Of a stretch of DNA of 64,000 bases, positions 26,076 to 35,518 are shown one piece after another (the first letter of the stretch is position 1; each line of letters starts with the position of its first letter). The notes beneath the pieces were generated by a model. The model was not told the origin of the DNA, ran no database searches, and worked only from the letters and a program-made list of their open reading frames with translations. Source of the stretch: Alphaproteobacteria bacterium (GTDB lineage: Bacteria > Pseudomonadota > Alphaproteobacteria > Rhodobacterales > Rhodobacteraceae); NCBI GenBank assembly GCA_030424865.1, contig JAUHVR010000022.1:1-64000 (forward strand), in the 5' to 3' direction. A program made the translations under genes and the position numbers.

Positions 26076-28580
26076 ATGAAAACCAACGTCAAAGCGCTTG
26101 TTGTCGGCGGTGGCGCCGTCGGAACCTCGATCGCATATCACCTGGCCAAGGCGGGCTGGGACGACGTGATGCTGCTCGAGCGCGACGAGCTGACCAGCGG
26201 GTCGACATGGCACGCCGCAGGCCTGCTGCCGCTGTTCAACATGAGCTACGCGACGACCCACATCCACCAGTACTCGGTCGATTTCTACAAGACGCTTGAG
26301 GAAGAGACCGGTCTGAACGCCGGATTTGCGGTCGTCGGCAACCTGCGGATGGCGCAGACGCAAGAGCGTATGGACGAATACATGCTCTATGCCTCGACCG
26401 CGGAAACCTGTGGCGTGAAATACGAATGGCTGACCCCGGATCAGATCAAGGAACGCTGGCCGCTGATCGAAACCGCGGATCTGAAGGGCGCGATTTATCA
26501 CACCGAGGACGGGTATATTAACCCCGCCGACGTGACCCAGGCGATGGCCAAGGGCGCGCGTCAGCGTGGTGTCATGATCGAACGGAAATGGCAGGCCGAC
26601 GCCTTCCATTGGTCCGGAACCCACTGGGAAGTCACCTGCACCAAGATGGTCGAGCAGGGCGGCAACCTTGTGCCTTCGGATGAGCAGGTGGTGATCACCG
26701 CTGAACATGTCGTGACCGCCAGTGGCAACCACGCTCAGCGCACTGCCAGGATGCTGGGCATCAAGATGCCCGCCATCCCGGTCGAACACACTTTCATCGT
26801 CATGGACAAGGACCCAGAGCTGGTCAAATGGCGTGAAGCGGGCAACCCTGAACACCCTGTAGTGCGCGACGCCGATCGTCAGTCCTATGCCCGCGAAGAG
26901 CGTGGCGGCTGGATCCTCGGGATCTACGAGGTCGGTGCCCCGGCGCGGTTTGAACATGGCGTGCCTGACAGCTTCCGAGCCGATCTGTTCCCACTGGATC
27001 TGGACCGGATCGCGGAACAGTACATGGCGATGACCGAACGCGTGCCGTCCTGCGCCGATTCGGGACTGAAAGACGATTTCAACGGCCCGATCTGCTACAC
27101 GCCGGACGGCAACCCGCTGGTCGGCCCGGCACCGGGACTGCGCAACATGTGGCTGGCCGAGGGCTTCAGCTTTGGCATCACGGCGGCGGGTGGCACCGGT
27201 TACTACCTGGCCCAGATGATGGTCGAGGGTGAGGCCGAGATCGACATGGCCAGCCTGGATCCTAAACGCTACAGCCAGAACTGGATGACCACCGAGTTCG
27301 CCGCGCGCAAGAACGAGGAATGCTACAACCACGTCTACATCCTGCACCACCCGGATGAAGAGCGCGAAGCCTGCCGCCCCCTGCGCACCGCCCCGGCCTA
27401 TGACCGTCAGAAAGCGCGTGGCGCGCAGTTTGGCTTTGTTAACGGCTGGGAGCGTCCGAACTACTTTGGCCCGCTGGATGCGCCTGACAGTTTTGACCAC
27501 GACAGCCGATCGTTCCGTCGTGGCGGCTGGTGGCAGCATGCGGTGGACGAGGCAAAGGCGATCCGCGAAGGCGTCGGCCTGATCGACGCCACCGCCTTTA
27601 CCAAGCATGTCGTCAAGGGGCCCGGCGCCACGCAATTCCTGGATTGGTTCACCTGCAACAAGCTGCCAAAGGTCGGCAGGATCAACCTGACCTATGCGCT
27701 GACCGCCGCGGGCACCACACGCACCGAATACACCATCGTCCGCAACGGCGAGAACAGCTATTACTTGGTCTCTGCCGGGGCCTGGACCGAATATGACGCG
27801 GATTTCCTGCGCAAGGCGGCCGAGGACAAGATGGAGGAGTTCGGCTACATCGAGATCCAGGACGTCACCAGCCAATGGGGCGTATTTGCCATCGCGGGCC
27901 CCAAGTCGCGTGACGTGCTGGCCGAGGTGATCAAGGACGCCGACCCTTCAACCGCCCTGTCGAACAAGCGATTCCCGTGGCTGAGCGCCCGCAAGATCGA
28001 GCTGGGCATGTGCCCCGTCAACGCGATCCGCGTGGCCTATACCGGCGAGCTGGGATGGGAGCTGCACCACCCCATCGAAATGCAGAATTACCTGTTCGAT
28101 CTGCTGGAAGAGGCGGGCAAAAAGCATGGCATGAAGCTCGTCGGCGCACGCGCACAGAACTGGCTGCGCCAGGAAAAGAGCTATCGCGCCTTCGGGACAG
28201 AGCTGGGCCGCGACGCGACCCCGCTCGAGGCCGACCTGCCTCGTTTCGTTGACCTGTCCAAGGACTTCCATGGCAAAGCCGAGATGGAGGCCAAGGGCAT
28301 CCGCAGCAAATGTGTGACCCTGCTGATCGACGGGCCTGACGATGCCGATCCCTGGGGCCGCGAGGCGCTGTATGACGGCGACACCCGCGTGGGTCGTCTG
28401 ACCTCGGGCGGCTATTCCGTGGTCTTTGGCAAGTCTATCGGCATGGGCTATGTCCGCCCCGATCTGGCAGTCGAGGGGCAGAAGCTGCAGGTCAAGATGT
28501 TCGACCAACTGTTCGATGCGGTTGTCACCTGCGACAGCCCATATGACCCAAAGAACGAGACGATCCGCAAAGACGGTTGA
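26076..28580 (+). CDS. Dimethylglycine/sarcosine dehydrogenase-like FAD enzyme with GcvT domain
   Basis: 834-aa two-module enzyme. The N-terminal ~400 residues are a DAO-type FAD oxidoreductase (LVVGGGAVGTSIAYHLAKAG; the flavinylation-type segment GSTWHAAGLLPLF; GITAAGGTGYYLAQMM). A bridging domain follows, then a C-terminal folate-binding GcvT/aminomethyltransferase module (IREGVGLIDATAFTKHVVKG; VAYTGELGWELHHPIEMQNY). Such enzymes oxidatively demethylate N-methylglycines and pass formaldehyde to tetrahydrofolate, feeding C1 metabolism. The ATG at 26076 places the FAD glycine motif at the N-terminus; upstream reading is divergent promoter DNA. The exact substrate (dimethylglycine, sarcosine, other methylamine) is not resolved. 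Confidence 0.85.
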   Translation: MKTNVKALVVGGGAVGTSIAYHLAKAGWDDVMLLERDELTSGSTWHAAGLLPLFNMSYATTHIHQYSVDFYKTLEEETGLNAGFAVVGNLRMAQTQERMDEYMLYASTAETCGVKYEWLTPDQIKERWPLIETADLKGAIYHTEDGYINPADVTQAMAKGARQRGVMIERKWQADAFHWSGTHWEVTCTKMVEQGGNLVPSDEQVVITAEHVVTASGNHAQRTARMLGIKMPAIPVEHTFIVMDKDPELVKWREAGNPEHPVVRDADRQSYAREERGGWILGIYEVGAPARFEHGVPDSFRADLFPLDLDRIAEQYMAMTERVPSCADSGLKDDFNGPICYTPDGNPLVGPAPGLRNMWLAEGFSFGITAAGGTGYYLAQMMVEGEAEIDMASLDPKRYSQNWMTTEFAARKNEECYNHVYILHHPDEEREACRPLRTAPAYDRQKARGAQFGFVNGWERPNYFGPLDAPDSFDHDSRSFRRGGWWQHAVDEAKAIREGVGLIDATAFTKHVVKGPGATQFLDWFTCNKLPKVGRINLTYALTAAGTTRTEYTIVRNGENSYYLVSAGAWTEYDADFLRKAAEDKMEEFGYIEIQDVTSQWGVFAIAGPKSRDVLAEVIKDADPSTALSNKRFPWLSARKIELGMCPVNAIRVAYTGELGWELHHPIEMQNYLFDLLEEAGKKHGMKLVGARAQNWLRQEKSYRAFGTELGRDATPLEADLPRFVDLSKDFHGKAEMEAKGIRSKCVTLLIDGPDDADPWGREALYDGDTRVGRLTSGGYSVVFGKSIGMGYVRPDLAVEGQKLQVKMFDQLFDAVVTCDSPYDPKNETIRKDG

Positions 28581-28601
28581 TCCTGTTCCCAAAGACAAAA
28601 G

Positions 28602-28634
28602 ATGCCGGGCCAAGCGCCCGGCATTTTGCTTTTT
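28602..28634 (+). terminator. Rho-independent terminator after the DMGDH-like gene
   Basis: ATGCCGGGC / GCCCGGCAT arms (9 bp) with a 5-nt loop are followed by TTTTGCTTTTT, about 20 bp past the stop codon. Confidence 0.85.
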
Positions 28635-28705
28635 GGGCTGGCTTTGGGCGCGCGCTTCGCTAGCCTTTCCCCGCGCAAAGATGGCGGAGGGCAGCAAAGG
28701 TGCAG

Positions 28706-29074
28706 ATGGTGGCGTGGATCGGGGTGCTGAGCTTTGGCTGGCTGGCTGTGTTCCAGGTGTTGCTGGCGGCGGGTCTGCCACTGGGGCACATGGCCTGGGG
28801 CGGCGCCAACCGGGTTCTTCCGACCGGCCAGCGGGTCGCCAGCCTTGTCTCGGCCATTCTGGCCGTTTTGGCGCTTTGCGCGGTTGCGCAGGCGGGCGCG
28901 CTGTTCGCTTTGCTGCCTGCGCCTTGGGTGACACCGATGCTTTGGGCGTTTGGCACCTTGTTTGGCCTGAGCGCGCTTTTGAACCTGCTGGGCGCGCGGG
29001 GGCTGGAACGCCTGCACGGCGTTCCACTTGCGGTGCTGTGTGCGGGATCAGCCTTTGCGCTTGCCCTGCAGTAG
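28706..29074 (+). CDS. Small four-helix membrane protein (unknown function)
   Basis: 122-aa (124 if GTG 28700 is used) inner-membrane protein with four hydrophobic segments (WIGVLSFGWLAVFQVLLAAG; SLVSAILAVLALCAVAQAG; a middle segment; and a C-terminal ALCAGSAFALA-type end). A conserved-looking LPLGHMAWGG lies after the first helix. A GGAGGG site 8 bp before GTG 28700 and AAAGG 5 bp before ATG 28706 make the start ambiguous. It stands alone between a terminator and a convergent gene. I do not recognise a function. Confidence 0.7.
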   Translation: MVAWIGVLSFGWLAVFQVLLAAGLPLGHMAWGGANRVLPTGQRVASLVSAILAVLALCAVAQAGALFALLPAPWVTPMLWAFGTLFGLSALLNLLGARGLERLHGVPLAVLCAGSAFALALQ

Positions 29075-29080
29075 ATCGGC

Positions 29081-29416
29081 TCAGTCGGCCAGTTCGTCGT
29101 ACACGTCCAGCGCCTTGCTGGCGTACATCAGGCCGGGTCCGCCGCCCATCTGAATGCAGGCCGACAGAACATCAGCGACCTCTTCACGCGTCGCGCCCAG
29201 TTTCACAAGCGCCTCGACATGGAACAGGATGCAGGGTTCGCACCGGATCGCCACCGCGATGCCAAGCGCGACGTATTCCTTTTCCTTGTAACTCAGCGCC
29301 CCATCTTTCTTGACGGCTTTCCCGAGCGCGCCAAAGCCCGCGCAGGTTTCGGGCAAGGCCTGATTCAGGGATTTCACCTGGGCCTTGGTGTCGTTCAGCT
29401 TGTCGGTCCAACTCAT
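29081..29416 (-). CDS. Carboxymuconolactone decarboxylase/AhpD-family protein
   Basis: 111-aa small helical protein. The AhpD-type redox motif CEPCILFHVEALVKLG (CxxC plus His) is present, with the family C-terminal EEVADVLSACIQMGGGPGLM. This suggests a thiol peroxidase-like or gamma-carboxymuconolactone decarboxylase-related role rather than ring-cleavage metabolism, since no pathway genes are adjacent. The ATG at 29416 follows AGGAGAG; upstream in-frame sequence has no ribosome site. Confidence 0.85.
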   Translation of the reverse strand: MSWTDKLNDTKAQVKSLNQALPETCAGFGALGKAVKKDGALSYKEKEYVALGIAVAIRCEPCILFHVEALVKLGATREEVADVLSACIQMGGGPGLMYASKALDVYDELAD

Positions 29417-29501
29417 ATCGCTCTCCTGAGATGTGTTGACTCGCTCTGACCACGTCGGGTCGATGCAGACCTTGATCCGGATCAGAAACCGCTGGTGGAA
29501 C

Positions 29502-29534
29502 AAAAAAAGGCTCTGACGGCGGTGCGTCAGAGCC
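29502..29534 (-). terminator. Rho-independent terminator of mcd
   Basis: Read on the minus strand, GGCTCTGACG / CGTCAGAGCC arms (10 bp, 6-nt loop) are followed by seven T (29502-29508 on the plus strand are A). It lies 27 bp past the mcd stop. Confidence 0.88.
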
Positions 29535-29560
29535 TCAGGTCGACGGTTGGTCGAGGGATG

Positions 29561-31249
29561 TTACCCCAGCAGACGGCGGGCGATGACCTGCGCCTGGATC
29601 TCGGCCGCGCCTTCAAAGATGTTCAGGATCCGGGCATCACACAGGATGCGGCTGATCTTGTATTCCAGCGCAAAGCCGTTGCCGCCGTGGATCTGCAAGC
29701 CGTTGTCGGCCGCCGCCCAGGCCACGCGGGCGCCCAGCAGCTTGGCCATCCCAGCCTCAAGGTCGCAACGGCGGTCGTTGTCTTTTTCGCGGGCCGAGAA
29801 ATAGGTCAGCTGGCGCGCCACCATGATCTCGACCGCCATCATCGCCAGTTTGGACGACACGCGCGGGAAGTTGATCAACGACTGACCGAATTGCTTGCGG
29901 TCCTCGGCGTATTGCATCGAGACATCCAGCGCCGATTGCGCCACGCCAATCGCACGCGCCGCGGTCTGGATGCGCGCACTTTCAAAGGTCTGCATCAGTT
30001 GCTTGAAGCCCTGACCCTCTTCGCCGCCAAGCAGGTTTTCTCCTTTGACCTTGAAGTTGTCAAAGCCCAGCTCGTATTCCTTCATACCACGGTAACCCAG
30101 CACTTCGATCTCGCCGCCGGTCATGCCCTCGGTCGGGAAGGGTGCTTCGTCCGTGCCGGGGGTTTTCTCGGCCAGGAACATGCTCAGACCCTTGTAGTCC
30201 GAGGTTTCGGGATCTGTTCGTGCCAGCAGCGTCATCACATGGGTGCGCGCGGCATGGGTGATCCAGGTCTTGTTGCCGGTGATGCTGTAATCGCCGTCCT
30301 CACCCTTGACCGCGCGGGTGCGCAAGGACCCGAGGTCAGAGCCGGTGTTGGGTTCGGTGAAAACCGCCGTCGGCAGTTTTTCACCCGAAGCCAGCGCGGG
30401 CAGCCATTTCTCTTTTTGCTCGTCGGTGCCGCCCGCGATGATCAGCTCTGCCGCGATCTCGGACCGGGTGCCCAGCGAACCGACGCCGATGTAGCCGCGC
30501 GACAGTTCCTCGGACACGACGCACATCGAGGCCTTGCTCAGGCCGAAGCCGCCGAATTCCTCAGGGATGGTCAGGCCAAAGACGCCCATTTCGGCCAGTT
30601 CCTCGATGACCTCCATCGGGATCAACTCGTCCTTGAGGTGCCATTCGTGCGCAAAGGGTTCGACCTTTTCGACCGCATAGCGGCGGAACTGTTCGCGGAT
30701 CATTTCCAGTTCGTCGTCCAGCCCGCTGGCACCAACCATGACCTCGGCCGAGCGTTCCTGCATCAGCTCGACCAGCCGCGAGCGCGCGGCTTGCGTGTTA
30801 CCGGTCTGCGTCAGCGTCATCACCTCGGGCACCATCATGACGCCCATCTCTTCCTGCGTCAGGCCCAGATCCTGCAGGCGCACGATCTCGCCCTGGCTCA
30901 TCGGGATGCCGCCGTAGATCTGCCAAAGGTATTCGCCAAAGGTGATCTGCAAGAGCAGCTGTTCGACCTCGCCGAACTTACCTTCGCCGTTCAGGCGGTC
31001 CGCCCAGCCATGCATCTGGCGCAGCGCTTCTGTGTAGGTGGCCAGCCAGGCCAACCCGTGGGCGGCGGTCTGGTTGGCCTCGACCAACCGCGCCGAGACG
31101 CGGCCGTTCTGTTCCACCAGTGCCCGTACACGCGCACGGGCTGTGTCAAGAACCGCTTCAACCGGGGCAACCGCCGCGCCGGTCAGAGTCAAAAGGTCAG
31201 GCAGCACGATGCTTGCCTCGGGCGTAAGGTCCTGTCCGTCATGAGCCAT
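29561..31249 (-). CDS. mcd: (2S)-Methylsuccinyl-CoA dehydrogenase
   Basis: 562-aa flavoprotein, about 170 residues longer than an ordinary acyl-CoA dehydrogenase because of an N-terminal helical extension. Mcd of the ethylmalonyl-CoA pathway has this architecture. It oxidises methylsuccinyl-CoA to mesaconyl-CoA, giving electrons to ETF. Acyl-CoA dehydrogenase marks are IPEEFGGFGLSKASMCVVSE, FTEPNTGSDLGSLRTRAV, ITGNKTWITHAA, FESARIQTAARAIGVAQSAL and the C-terminal QIHGGNGFALEYKISRILCD. The pathway's ecm and ccr lie 18-21 kb away in the same window, supporting the assignment over a general dehydrogenase. Confidence 0.88.
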   Translation of the reverse strand: MAHDGQDLTPEASIVLPDLLTLTGAAVAPVEAVLDTARARVRALVEQNGRVSARLVEANQTAAHGLAWLATYTEALRQMHGWADRLNGEGKFGEVEQLLLQITFGEYLWQIYGGIPMSQGEIVRLQDLGLTQEEMGVMMVPEVMTLTQTGNTQAARSRLVELMQERSAEVMVGASGLDDELEMIREQFRRYAVEKVEPFAHEWHLKDELIPMEVIEELAEMGVFGLTIPEEFGGFGLSKASMCVVSEELSRGYIGVGSLGTRSEIAAELIIAGGTDEQKEKWLPALASGEKLPTAVFTEPNTGSDLGSLRTRAVKGEDGDYSITGNKTWITHAARTHVMTLLARTDPETSDYKGLSMFLAEKTPGTDEAPFPTEGMTGGEIEVLGYRGMKEYELGFDNFKVKGENLLGGEEGQGFKQLMQTFESARIQTAARAIGVAQSALDVSMQYAEDRKQFGQSLINFPRVSSKLAMMAVEIMVARQLTYFSAREKDNDRRCDLEAGMAKLLGARVAWAAADNGLQIHGGNGFALEYKISRILCDARILNIFEGAAEIQAQVIARRLLG

Positions 31250-31394
31250 GAGTCACATCCTTCTTTTGCTGCAGCCCGGCATAATCACTTTGCAGTCGCA
31301 GCGCAACAAAAATACCAAGAAACAATGCCGAAAGTTCTAAAATTGCGTGATGATTTCTGCGGCGCGGCGGGTCAAGACCTGCTAAGAGGCTTTC

Positions 31395-32165
31395 ATGGCA
31401 GTGAATTTCTACCTTGGTGACCCGGTTCTGTTTGCCTGGTGCTGCGGCATGGCGGTGCTGGCCGGGGTGATCAAGGGCGTGGTGGGATTCGCCATGCCGA
31501 CAATTCTGATCTCGGGTCTGGGCAGCCTGATCGCGCCGGAACTGGCCTTGGCCGGGCTGATCGTGCCGACCTTGATCACGAATGGCATGCAGGCCCTGCG
31601 TCAGGGACGGTCGGCGGCTTTGGCCTCGGTCCGGCGGTTCCGGGTGTTCCTCTTGATCGGCCTCGTGACCCTGCTGGCCGCAGCGCAGCTGGTGGCGGTG
31701 CTGCCGTCAAGCGCGATGTACCTGATCATCGGGTCGGTTGTGACGGTGCTGGCCATCGTACAATTGCTGGGGTGGCGGCCGAACCTGTCCAAGCGTGGCA
31801 GCCCCAGGGCCGAGATGTTCGTCGGCGGTCTGGCGGGGTTCATCGGCGGGATCTCGGGGTCCTGGGGGGCGCCGACGGTGTCTTATCTGACGGCGATTGG
31901 CACCGAAAAGACGGAACAGATGCGCGTACAGGGCGTGATCTATGGTTTGGGCGCGGTGGCGCTGACGGTGGCGCATATCGGGTCGGGGGTCTTCAATTGG
32001 GTCACCGCGCAGTTTTCGCTGGCGCTGGTCGGTCCTGCGGTTCTGGGCATGTGGATCGGCGGACAGATCCAGGACCGGATCGATCAGGCCGCTTTTCGCA
32101 AGGCAACCCTGGCTGTGTTGCTGATTGCAGGTCTGAACCTTGTGCGGCGCGGGATCGTCGTTTGA
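31395..32165 (+). CDS. TauE/SafE-family sulfite exporter-like permease
   Basis: 256-aa inner-membrane protein with about eight hydrophobic segments. The family N-terminal GVIKGVVGFAMPTILISGLG, the repeated half-motif EMFVGGLAGFIGGISGSWGA and the C-terminal GPAVLGMWIGGQIQDRIDQA are typical. Members export sulfite, sulfoacetate or other small organic anions; the substrate here is unknown. Transcribed away from mcd from a 145-bp gap. Confidence 0.87.
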   Translation: MAVNFYLGDPVLFAWCCGMAVLAGVIKGVVGFAMPTILISGLGSLIAPELALAGLIVPTLITNGMQALRQGRSAALASVRRFRVFLLIGLVTLLAAAQLVAVLPSSAMYLIIGSVVTVLAIVQLLGWRPNLSKRGSPRAEMFVGGLAGFIGGISGSWGAPTVSYLTAIGTEKTEQMRVQGVIYGLGAVALTVAHIGSGVFNWVTAQFSLALVGPAVLGMWIGGQIQDRIDQAAFRKATLAVLLIAGLNLVRRGIVV

Positions 32166-32197
32166 GCCTGACCGTTTCGGGTCTGGCCGGACGCGTT

Positions 32198-32737
32198 TCA
32201 AGAGGTCAGATCACCCGTACAGAAGGCCGCGTAGTTTGGCGCAGCACCGGGGGCCACGATTTCGAAACGGGCCGTGAACAGGTCGCGTCCATCAGCACTG
32301 ACTGTAAAAGTCCAGGTGCCAATCGCCAGTTCGCGCGGGATGTCAAAACTGTAGGCGGTGATCGAGCCTCCGCTGTCGCCGATGGTCGACTGATAGCTTT
32401 GCACGGTTGTGCCTGTCCCGTGAAAGGGCGGATGAGTGACCGTGATCACAACGGGGTCGTAGAGCGCGCCATCCAGTGTTTCGGCCTTGATGCCAAAACC
32501 TATGCCCAGCGTGGCGGGAACCACGTTGGTGACGGCCAGAAAATCGGGGGTGTGTTCGAAGATGTTGACCTCGCCTGCTTCGGTGTTCGGCGCGGCCAGG
32601 GTGTCGATGGTCTTTTGCTTGCAATAGACGCCCTGCTGCAGCTTGAACCGAGTCGAGTCGTACTCCAGCGCTTGCGGCGCGGCGAAAACCGCACCGGGCA
32701 AAAGACTGGTCAAGGCAATCAGGCGCAGAAACATCAT
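32198..32737 (-). CDS. DUF3859-like exported protein
   Basis: 179-aa predicted periplasmic protein with an N-terminal signal peptide (MMFLRLIALTSLLPGAVFAA). A single beta-rich domain follows (EYDSTRFKLQQGVYCKQKTI; VTNVVPATLGIGFGIKAETL; GTWTFTVSADGRDLFTARFE) that I match from memory to DUF3859. Two Cys (in VYCKQ and AAFCTG) may form a disulfide. ATG 32737 or 32734 fits the signal peptide; upstream in-frame sequence runs into the pckA terminator. No function known. Confidence 0.75.
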   Translation of the reverse strand: MMFLRLIALTSLLPGAVFAAPQALEYDSTRFKLQQGVYCKQKTIDTLAAPNTEAGEVNIFEHTPDFLAVTNVVPATLGIGFGIKAETLDGALYDPVVITVTHPPFHGTGTTVQSYQSTIGDSGGSITAYSFDIPRELAIGTWTFTVSADGRDLFTARFEIVAPGAAPNYAAFCTGDLTS

Positions 32738-32792
32738 CGAACTCGCGGCAGGGGACCGGTGACAGACTAACCCTTGGCGCGGACGGCTCAAA

Positions 32793-32818
32793 GAAAAAGC
32801 GGCCCCGAGGGGCCGCTT
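32793..32818 (-). terminator. Rho-independent terminator of pckA
   Basis: On the minus strand an AAGCGGCCC-type stem (AAGCGGCCCC / GGGGCCGCTT, tiny loop) is followed by a T-rich tail (TTTTTCTTTG), about 27 bp after the pckA stop. Confidence 0.85.
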
Positions 32819-32844
32819 GGGCAATCACATGCTGGTCATTGACC

Positions 32845-34443
32845 TCAGCCGATCGAGACGGCTTTCACGTCGTCATCGATAAAGGGCACATACTGTTCGA
32901 AGTTGTTTGCAAACATCTCGACCAGTTTCGCGGCCTGCGCGTCATAGGCGGACTGATCTTCCCAGGTGCGGCGCGGGTCCAGCAGAACCTCGGCCACGCC
33001 GGGCACAGTGACCGGAACGTCGAAGCCAAAGTTCGGGTCCTTGCGGAATTCTGCATTGGCCAGAGAGCCATCCAGCGCGGCCGTCAGCAGCGCACGGGTG
33101 GCGCGGATCGGCATGCGCGAGCCGGTGCCATAGGCGCCGCCGGTCCAGCCGGTGTTCACCAGCCAGCAGGTCGCGCCGTGCTTGGCGATCTTTTCGCGCA
33201 GCAGGTTGCCATAGGCCTCGGGGCGGCGCGGCATGAAGGGCGCGCCAAAGCAGGTCGAGAAGGTGGGTTCCGGCTCTGTCACGCCGCGCTCGGTTCCGGC
33301 CACCTTGGAGGTGAAGCCCGACAGGAAGTGGTACATCGCCTGCGCCGGTGTCAGCCGCGCGATCGGAGGCAACACGCCAAAGGCATCACATGTCAGCATG
33401 ATGATGTTCTTGGGGTGGCCACCCAAAGCGGTGTCCGAGGCGTTGCCGATATAGTGCAGCGGGTAGGCGCAACGCATATTGGCCGTCAGGCTGTCGTCTT
33501 CGAAATCCAGTTCCTTGGTCTCTTCGTCATAGACCATGTTTTCGATGACGGTGCCGAACATGCCGGTGGTGGCAAAGATCTCGGGCTCGGCCTCGGCGCT
33601 CAGGTTGATGGTCTTGGCATAGCAGCCGCCTTCGAAGTTGAAGGTGCCACGATCCGACCAGCCGTGTTCGTCGTCGCCGATCAGCACGCGGTCGGGGTCG
33701 GCGGACAGCGTTGTCTTGCCGGTGCCCGACAGGCCGAAGAAGACAGCGGTGTCGACCGGGTTGCCCTTGGCGTGGTTGGCCGAGCAATGCATCGGCATGA
33801 TGCCTTTTTCGGGCAGCATGTAGTTCAGCAGGGTGAAGATCGATTTCTTGTTCTCACCCGCGTATTCGGTGCCGCCGATCAGGATCATCTTGCGATCAAA
33901 GTTCATCGCGATCACGGTTTCGGACCGGCAGTTGTGACGCTTGGGATCGGCCTTGAAGCTGGGGCAGTTGATCACGGTGAAATCCGCGGTCCAATCGTCC
34001 AGATCCTCGCGCTCGGGGCGGCGCATCATGTGGCGGATGAAGAGGTTGTGCCAGGCCAGTTCCTGAATGAACCGAACGTCGATGGCATGCGCGGGATCGG
34101 CGCCACCGGTCAGGTCCTGGACAAACATGTCCTTGCCCTTCATGTGCTCCAGCATGTCGTCGTAAAGCGCGTCAAAGCCTTCGGGCGACATGGCGGCGTT
34201 GTTGTCCCACCAGATGGTGTCGGCAACCGAGTCGGTCTTGACGACGTGTTTGTCCTTCGGCGAGCGGCCGGTGAATTTGCCGGTCGATACAAGGAAGGCG
34301 CCGCCGTTGCCCAGGGTGCCTTCGTCGCGTTTTAGAGCCGCTTCGATCAGCGCGGGCTCCATGAGGTTGTAATAGACATTGCCCAGCCCTTTGATTCCCT
34401 GATCTTCAAGGCGGAAGTTCGGGTTTACCCGTCCGAATGTCAT
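32845..34443 (-). CDS. pckA: Phosphoenolpyruvate carboxykinase (ATP)
   Basis: 532-aa gluconeogenic enzyme converting oxaloacetate + ATP to phosphoenolpyruvate. Marks are the kinase-1a P-loop [16 protein letters not shown], the RSPKDKHVV and [10 protein letters not shown] segments, and the substrate region [20 protein letters not shown]. Start at ATG 34443 with CAGGAG seven bases upstream. It is divergent from chvI across 370 bp; this pck-chvI-chvG-hprK arrangement is known from alphaproteobacteria, linking carbon flux to envelope signalling. Confidence 0.95.
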   Translation of the reverse strand: MTFGRVNPNFRLEDQGIKGLGNVYYNLMEPALIEAALKRDEGTLGNGGAFLVSTGKFTGRSPKDKHVVKTDSVADTIWWDNNAAMSPEGFDALYDDMLEHMKGKDMFVQDLTGGADPAHAIDVRFIQELAWHNLFIRHMMRRPEREDLDDWTADFTVINCPSFKADPKRHNCRSETVIAMNFDRKMILIGGTEYAGENKKSIFTLLNYMLPEKGIMPMHCSANHAKGNPVDTAVFFGLSGTGKTTLSADPDRVLIGDDEHGWSDRGTFNFEGGCYAKTINLSAEAEPEIFATTGMFGTVIENMVYDEETKELDFEDDSLTANMRCAYPLHYIGNASDTALGGHPKNIIMLTCDAFGVLPPIARLTPAQAMYHFLSGFTSKVAGTERGVTEPEPTFSTCFGAPFMPRRPEAYGNLLREKIAKHGATCWLVNTGWTGGAYGTGSRMPIRATRALLTAALDGSLANAEFRKDPNFGFDVPVTVPGVAEVLLDPRRTWEDQSAYDAQAAKLVEMFANNFEQYVPFIDDDVKAVSIG

Positions 34444-34590
34444 AGCCAAGCTCCTGTAGCCGCGGGTGATTATCGTGCGGCGGTTTGTTCTGCATGATCC
34501 GCGAATGTGCGGGACACGTGGGGCTGTGCAACCCCAACTCGAGGAGCCTTATCATGTCGCTTTGTGGCATGAACAGGACGCAACCGCGCA

Positions 34591-34627
34591 GTTAGCGCAA
34601 CCAAATTCAGGTTAGCGCAACCAAATT
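34591..34627. repeat. Two identical 17-bp direct repeats, 20-bp period, between pckA and chvI
   Basis: GTTAGCGCAACCAAATT occurs at 34591-34607 and again, identical, at 34611-34627. The 20-bp period equals two helical turns, so both copies face the same side of DNA, as expected for a tandem transcription-factor site. They lie 148 bp upstream of the pckA start and about 190 bp upstream of chvI. The rest of the 34444-34813 gap holds an AT-rich stretch before chvI (about 34710-34800) that is the likely chvI promoter. Confidence 0.6.
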
Positions 34628-34813
34628 TCCGATACCGGCCTTGCCGCCTCAAACCGGCGCAAAAACTGATGTTTTTTAGCCATTCATTCGGAATTTTGGC
34701 CTGAAATGAGGCAGAGATGCACTGCTGATTCGCAGTTAACCATTGTTGTAAAGGGAAAAATGACGCATAGTCGGCAAAAAAGCAGGTAACAAGAGCAGTA
34801 TAAGGACAAGGCA

Positions 34814-35515
34814 ATGTCAAAGATCGCCCTCGTGGACGATGACAGGAATATTCTGACATCTGTATCGATCACGCTCGAAGCCGAAGGGTTCGAGGTGGAA
34901 ACCTATAATGACGGCCAGGCGGCGCTGGATGCGTTCAATCGCAAGATGCCTGACATGGCCGTTTTTGATATCAAGATGCCCCGCATGGATGGCATGGATC
35001 TGCTGCAGCGTGTGCGCCAGAAAAGCGCCATGCCGGTGATCTTTCTGACCTCCAAGGACGATGAAATTGACGAGGTTCTGGGCCTGCGCATGGGCGCCGA
35101 CGACTACGTCAAAAAGCCGTTTTCGCAGCGTCTGCTGGTCGAACGCATCCGCGCGCTGCTGCGCCGGCAAGAGGCCGTCGCCGGTGACGTCGTTGGCGAC
35201 ACCGAAGAAACCAAGCTGATGACGCGTGGCAACCTTGTCATGGACCCGCTGCGCCACTCGGTCAGCTGGAAGGGCATGGATGTTTCCCTGACCGTCACCG
35301 AATTCCTGCTGCTGCAGGCGCTGGCGCAACGTCCGGGCTTTGTGAAAAGCCGCGATCAGCTGATGGATGTCGCCTATGACGACCAGGTCTATGTCGACGA
35401 CCGCACCATCGACAGCCACATCAAGCGCCTGCGCAAGAAGATGCGCTCGGTCGACGGTGATTTCTCGGCGATCGAAACGCTTTACGGCATCGGATACCGT
35501 TACAACGAAGAGTAA
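34814..35515 (+). CDS. chvI: Response regulator ChvI (OmpR/PhoB family)
   Basis: 233-aa two-component regulator. Receiver domain: acidic pocket LVDDD at 7-10, phospho-acceptor Asp52 in [11 protein letters not shown], Thr in LTSKDDEID, Lys in VKKPF. The C-terminal winged helix ([37 protein letters not shown]) binds DNA. It works with ChvG just downstream; the pair controls envelope, motility and carbon genes in alphaproteobacteria. Confidence 0.93.
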   Translation: MSKIALVDDDRNILTSVSITLEAEGFEVETYNDGQAALDAFNRKMPDMAVFDIKMPRMDGMDLLQRVRQKSAMPVIFLTSKDDEIDEVLGLRMGADDYVKKPFSQRLLVERIRALLRRQEAVAGDVVGDTEETKLMTRGNLVMDPLRHSVSWKGMDVSLTVTEFLLLQALAQRPGFVKSRDQLMDVAYDDQVYVDDRTIDSHIKRLRKKMRSVDGDFSAIETLYGIGYRYNEE

Positions 35516-35518
35516 CGC

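Noticed and set aside
26055-27875. Minus-strand frame opposite the dimethylglycine dehydrogenase-like gene
   Set aside because: Antisense shadow of a gene with clear FAD and GcvT domains.
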